Shown here: in pieces, positions 61,001-64,000 of the stretch
How positions within the stretch are numbered: the first letter of the stretch is position 1
Layout of the letters: each line of letters begins with the position of its first letter
The notes under the pieces: generated by a model
Seen by the model: only the letters and a program-made list of their open reading frames with translations
Database searches by the model: none
Told to the model about the DNA's origin: nothing
Translations under genes and position numbers: made by a program
Assembly (NCBI GenBank): GCA_015847255.1
Contig: JADLZK010008240.1
Span: 107,570 to 171,569 of the forward strand
Direction: 5' to 3'
Source: Hyparrhenia diplandra
Taxonomy: Eukaryota > Streptophyta > Magnoliopsida > Poales > Poaceae
DNA: 64,000 bases

Positions 61001-62908
61001 CTTATTCTATTGTTTATTCTATTGGTAGTGCATAGTATTTCAACTCAGTAACAAGTGAACAGCAAAACCCTAGTGTGAATGGCACCTGACAAAGTCACTT
61101 TTAATATCAACATAAGTGGTAATATAGCATATACTACCATGGTTGAGTTTTTCATAGTGTCGGGAGTAGTTGGATCAAACGAGTTGAAACCTGTCAACTT
61201 TCCCAGTTCCATCTTCCATCTCATTGGTTTGCTATCACTCAATGTTTTGAAATAAACATTTGGATTTGGAAATAAGCAATATGGCTTGTCTAACATTGGT
61301 TTAACATTGGGATGTTCTCCAGGACTGTGTACCACTGCCCGTTTTGTAATTTGTGTCGTCTTGGGAAAGGTCTTGGTGTTGATTTCTTCCATTGCATGAA
61401 ATGCAACTGCTGTCTTGGAATGAAATTAACTGAGCACAAATGTCGGGAAAAAGGGCTAGAGACAAATTGTCCAATATGCTGTGACTTCCTGTTTACATCT
61501 AGTGCCGCAGTCAGAGCCCTCCCCTTGCGGCCACTTCATGCATTCAGCTTGCTTTCAGGTATGTTCCTTTTGTTGCACCATCACCTTGATCGAATTTTTG
61601 TGGTTTATTCTCTGATTGTCAGCAATGATTCTTAACAAGTTAATTAATTGTCAATCCAGGCATACACTTGTAGCCACTACACTTGTCCTATCTGCTGCAA
61701 ATCTTTGGGAGATATGGCGGTAAGTATAACTTTATGATGTTGTGGCTATTTTGTGTTTCTTAGTTAGTATATATTGTTATTTGTTTTCCATGATTGACTT
61801 ATTTTGTTAAATATTAAGTACGGAAGTTCCTTTTAGTGGAAGAAAGTAACTGGCAAAATTTTCAAAAGTAGCATATAAGCTCTACCTTTTAGTGTTCAAT
61901 ATACAATATGCCCTTTTCTTCATTTTATGCTCTGGTTATTTTCCAATCCTTATTTCCAATAAGGGATATTACTTGTTCTCCTGTTGTGCTCATTCAAGGA
62001 TGGTTCATTTATGATACACTATTGAACTTTTTGGTTGGTTATTTTCAACGAATCCTCCTATTTCCATACTCGTGATGTGATATTACTTTTCCTCTCACTG
62101 TTGTGCTCATCACAAGGATGGTGCCTATTCCTATGATACACTATTGAACTTTTTGCTCTTGAATATCACTTTCACTGATTGAATTATTGGTTTAGCAGTA
62201 TCTTGTTCCATATTCAGAAGATCCAGCATTATAACTTATAAATAAACACATAATTTGGTGGACATTATATGGGAAACCCAGATGAAACTGCGGTTCCTTT
62301 TTGAATCGTCTGTGGCAAACCTGCCAGTCATCTTGCTTCAGTGCCCCTCTGAGCAGCAACGTAGCATAAGTTATCTGAAGTGAAATGCCTAGTCTTTTCT
62401 TGAACTTAGGAATTCGCTGCGAGTCTGTGACTACATGCTGCAGTAGGAATACATCATGGATTTCTTGTTGCGTGACTTCTAAAATCTTCTCAAGCAGCCT
62501 CGTCGTATATCTTAATATCCAGACAATAATGACTGCTAACTGAGCTGATTGTCTCAATTTTATGACATTTTGATGATCATACTGAATTAAGGTCCATAAT
62601 TCAAAATTTCCTATTTACAGGTGTATTTTGGCATGCTTGATGCCTTGTTGGCTGCTGAAGAGCTTCCGGAGGAATATCGTGATCGGTGTCAGGTAGCCCA
62701 GTTTCTTGTTCTCGATTTTCATCGTTTTGACCACTCAACTATTTATTAAATTTTTGTTGCATCGCTCGTCCAGGATATACTTTGCAATGACTGTGAGAGG
62801 AAAGGCAGATGTAGATTTCATTGGCTATACCACAAATGCGGCTCCTGTGGGTCTTATAATACCCGAGTCATCAAGACTGACACAGCAGATTGCTCTACAC
62901 CAAACTAG
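52062..62908 (+). CDS. HRZ1: HRZ1/BRUTUS-type iron-sensing E3 ubiquitin ligase
   Basis: Fourteen exons: 52062-52340, 53291-53500, 55726-55920, 56001-56352, 57223-57448, 57538-57706, 57814-59048, 59567-59739, 59824-60045, 60479-60616, 61323-61558, 61660-61719, 62621-62692 and 62774-62908; about 1233 residues when the frame is corrected. Three hemerythrin domains (about residues 40-200, 285-460 and 640-800) carry His/Glu iron ligands, e.g. FHKAIRAE, HHCDAEDAVIFP, AHSNAEDEIVFP and HVHREELELW. Then come a CHY finger (GCEHYKRNCKLVAACC), a CTCHY finger, a RING (CPICCDFL...CGHFMHSACF...CPICC) and a C-terminal zinc ribbon ending in DCSTPN. In rice such proteins bind iron and zinc and restrain iron-deficiency responses as E3 ligases. 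One-base shifts occur at 56249-56254, 58188, 59695-59696 and 61521-61524; splice sites and codons around them are conserved. Very high confidence in identity. Confidence 0.93.
53501..55725. other. long intron 2 of the HRZ1-type gene
   Basis: The 2.2-kb intron is unrelated to the gene on either side and contains no recognisable ORF. A GC-richer stretch at 53930-54480 looks like an old insertion. It may be misannotated as a small gene because of a 122-codon ORF at 53768-54136 without any domain. Confidence 0.5.
61521..61524 (+). other. C run causing a shift in the RING finger of HRZ1
   Basis: With four C the frame reads ALPLRPLHAF; with three it reads ALPCGHFMHSACFQ, the RING-H2 ligand block, and reaches the splice donor at 61559 in the correct phase for exon 12. 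Confidence 0.8.
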
Positions 62909-64000
62909 TTGGAGGGAACATTCGTGCCGATTAGTACTTCATTTTTTTTTTCTCTTTTGTAAATATATCGTCTAGCGAGAAGGAAAAAAGATTAGTCGTG
63001 TAGCATAGTTGCCATAATTTCATTCGTAGACATTTCAGTTTTGTAAGTGTAGCAGTTTACTAGGTCTAGTGCGGTATACTATCAAAATGCACGGTTCTGC
63101 TGTACAAAAGTCATATTCCGAGAAAATTGGCTCGTTAAAAGAGTAGTTCTCGCCAAGTTGTTTTGTGGTCACTTCCCCTTGAAACGGAATTTCATAGAAA
63201 TTGTACATGATAAAATTTCTATGTTCTAAAGGAGAAATTGGCTCGTTAAATCAGTTTATTTTTATAGGAGAAATGCAGGGGAAAGTAAAAAGAAGATTCC
63301 TATTGTTCTAAAGGAGGCATAAAAATCTTTACAGCAAGGTCGGGGACGCTAATACTAATTCATAAAATTTAGTTCCAATTTTAACTGAAACGAAAAGGTG
63401 GCATGGAGACAATTCGATGTGAAGGTAAAAAAAAACCGACCTGGCGATCAAGGAAGTGGGGGCTGAAGCCGTTGGAAGCAGCCGGAGAGCCCTTCCAAAT
63501 TGATCATGTCGAAGCTACCGCTGATCTCCGTCACGGCGTTATTTTTGTCACATCGGCTGAGCCAACTGCCAAAGTGCCAACGAGGGTAAACGGGGTGTTC
63601 AGTTGGCGCTAGGGGACCTAAAAATGCTGAGCCAAATGCCAAATGCAGGGGCGGGCCTTTTTTTCAAGGCATTCAATTGAATACCCAAAATTGACAAAAA
63701 AAAATGTTATATATAGTCTTTGGTTGTATGAAAAAAATGAAGAAAATAGTTTTAAGCCTAAGTATTCTATACAAATTTGGAATACCTCAAATTTTGAAAA
63801 CGCTACAAAATCCTGAACCCAACTGGCCAAGTGCCAACGAGGGGTTAGTGTCTCATGTCAGATGTCACGATCTCTCAAGGCAGTAGCTGATCAGCTGAAT
63901 ATTCTGATTAGCTGGACTGCTTTAGAGTGGAGACTTGCCAAAAAAACACTACTAGGGCACTGTTCTCTGGCGCCAAAAGATTTACCCAGCAATAGTTAAA
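62909..64000. other. HRZ1 3' flank and downstream repeat DNA
   Basis: It holds the 3' untranslated region of the HRZ1-type gene followed by low-complexity DNA with short direct repeats: GAAATTGGCTCGTTAAA-like at about 63124 and 63233, and AAGTGCCAACGAGGG at about 63573 and 63829. No further gene is seen. Confidence 0.5.

Noticed and set aside
1..64000. CRISPR arrays, operons or bacterial-type terminators
   Set aside because: Introns, TATA boxes, MITEs and plant gene families show this is a plant nuclear sequence. No regularly spaced repeats were seen.

Overview
The window is nuclear DNA from a grass (Poaceae). The evidence is GC-rich, intron-containing genes of grass-typical families (LRK10L receptor kinases, DUF1618, an HRZ1-type iron sensor), GC-poor intergenic DNA, and grass-style transposons (a MULE with a PB1-like N-terminus, Stowaway and Tourist-like MITEs, a Helitron with CTAGT terminus, a tRNA-derived SINE, LINE tails). 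The species cannot be fixed from the sequence alone.

Layout. 1-3968: no gene seen, decayed repeats. 3969-27740: an LRK10L-type receptor kinase region on the + strand. Four separate ectodomain exons (3969-4740, 17404-18308, 19914-20760, 22180-23077), each encoding a signal-peptide region, GUB_WAK_bind and WAK_assoc-like Cys-rich segments, stand upstream of only one transmembrane and kinase exon set (25507-25536, 26341-26619, 26754-27201, 27287-27740). All four ectodomain exons end in a phase-1 splice donor matching the phase-1 acceptor of the 30-nt micro-exon. Nested in this region are a SINE, a frameshifted DUF1618 gene (8542-9914, minus), a 4.4-kb Mutator-like element (10879-15293) and LINE tails. 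28660-31556 (minus): a five-exon ABHD17-type alpha/beta hydrolase. 32200-37365: duplications, a TIR element and a 1.3-kb Helitron. 37504-42621: a small five-exon gene of unknown function whose last intron carries LINE sequence. 42622-52061: about 9.4 kb without a recognisable gene, with a Stowaway MITE. 52062-62908: a 14-exon HRZ1/BRUTUS-type gene with three hemerythrin domains, CHY, CTCHY and RING fingers and a zinc ribbon. The remainder is its 3' flank.

Two themes stand out. First, the LRK10L region looks like a variable-first-exon cluster: several ectodomains, at least two with their own TATA box, could feed one kinase. The alternative is an array of genes that lost their kinase exons. Second, most conserved coding genes carry one-base or two-base frameshifts while splice sites and flanking codons are intact. 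Many of these lie in homopolymer runs, which suggests residual consensus errors rather than wholesale gene death. Any gene prediction here should correct for this. All family assignments rest on motif recognition without database searches.
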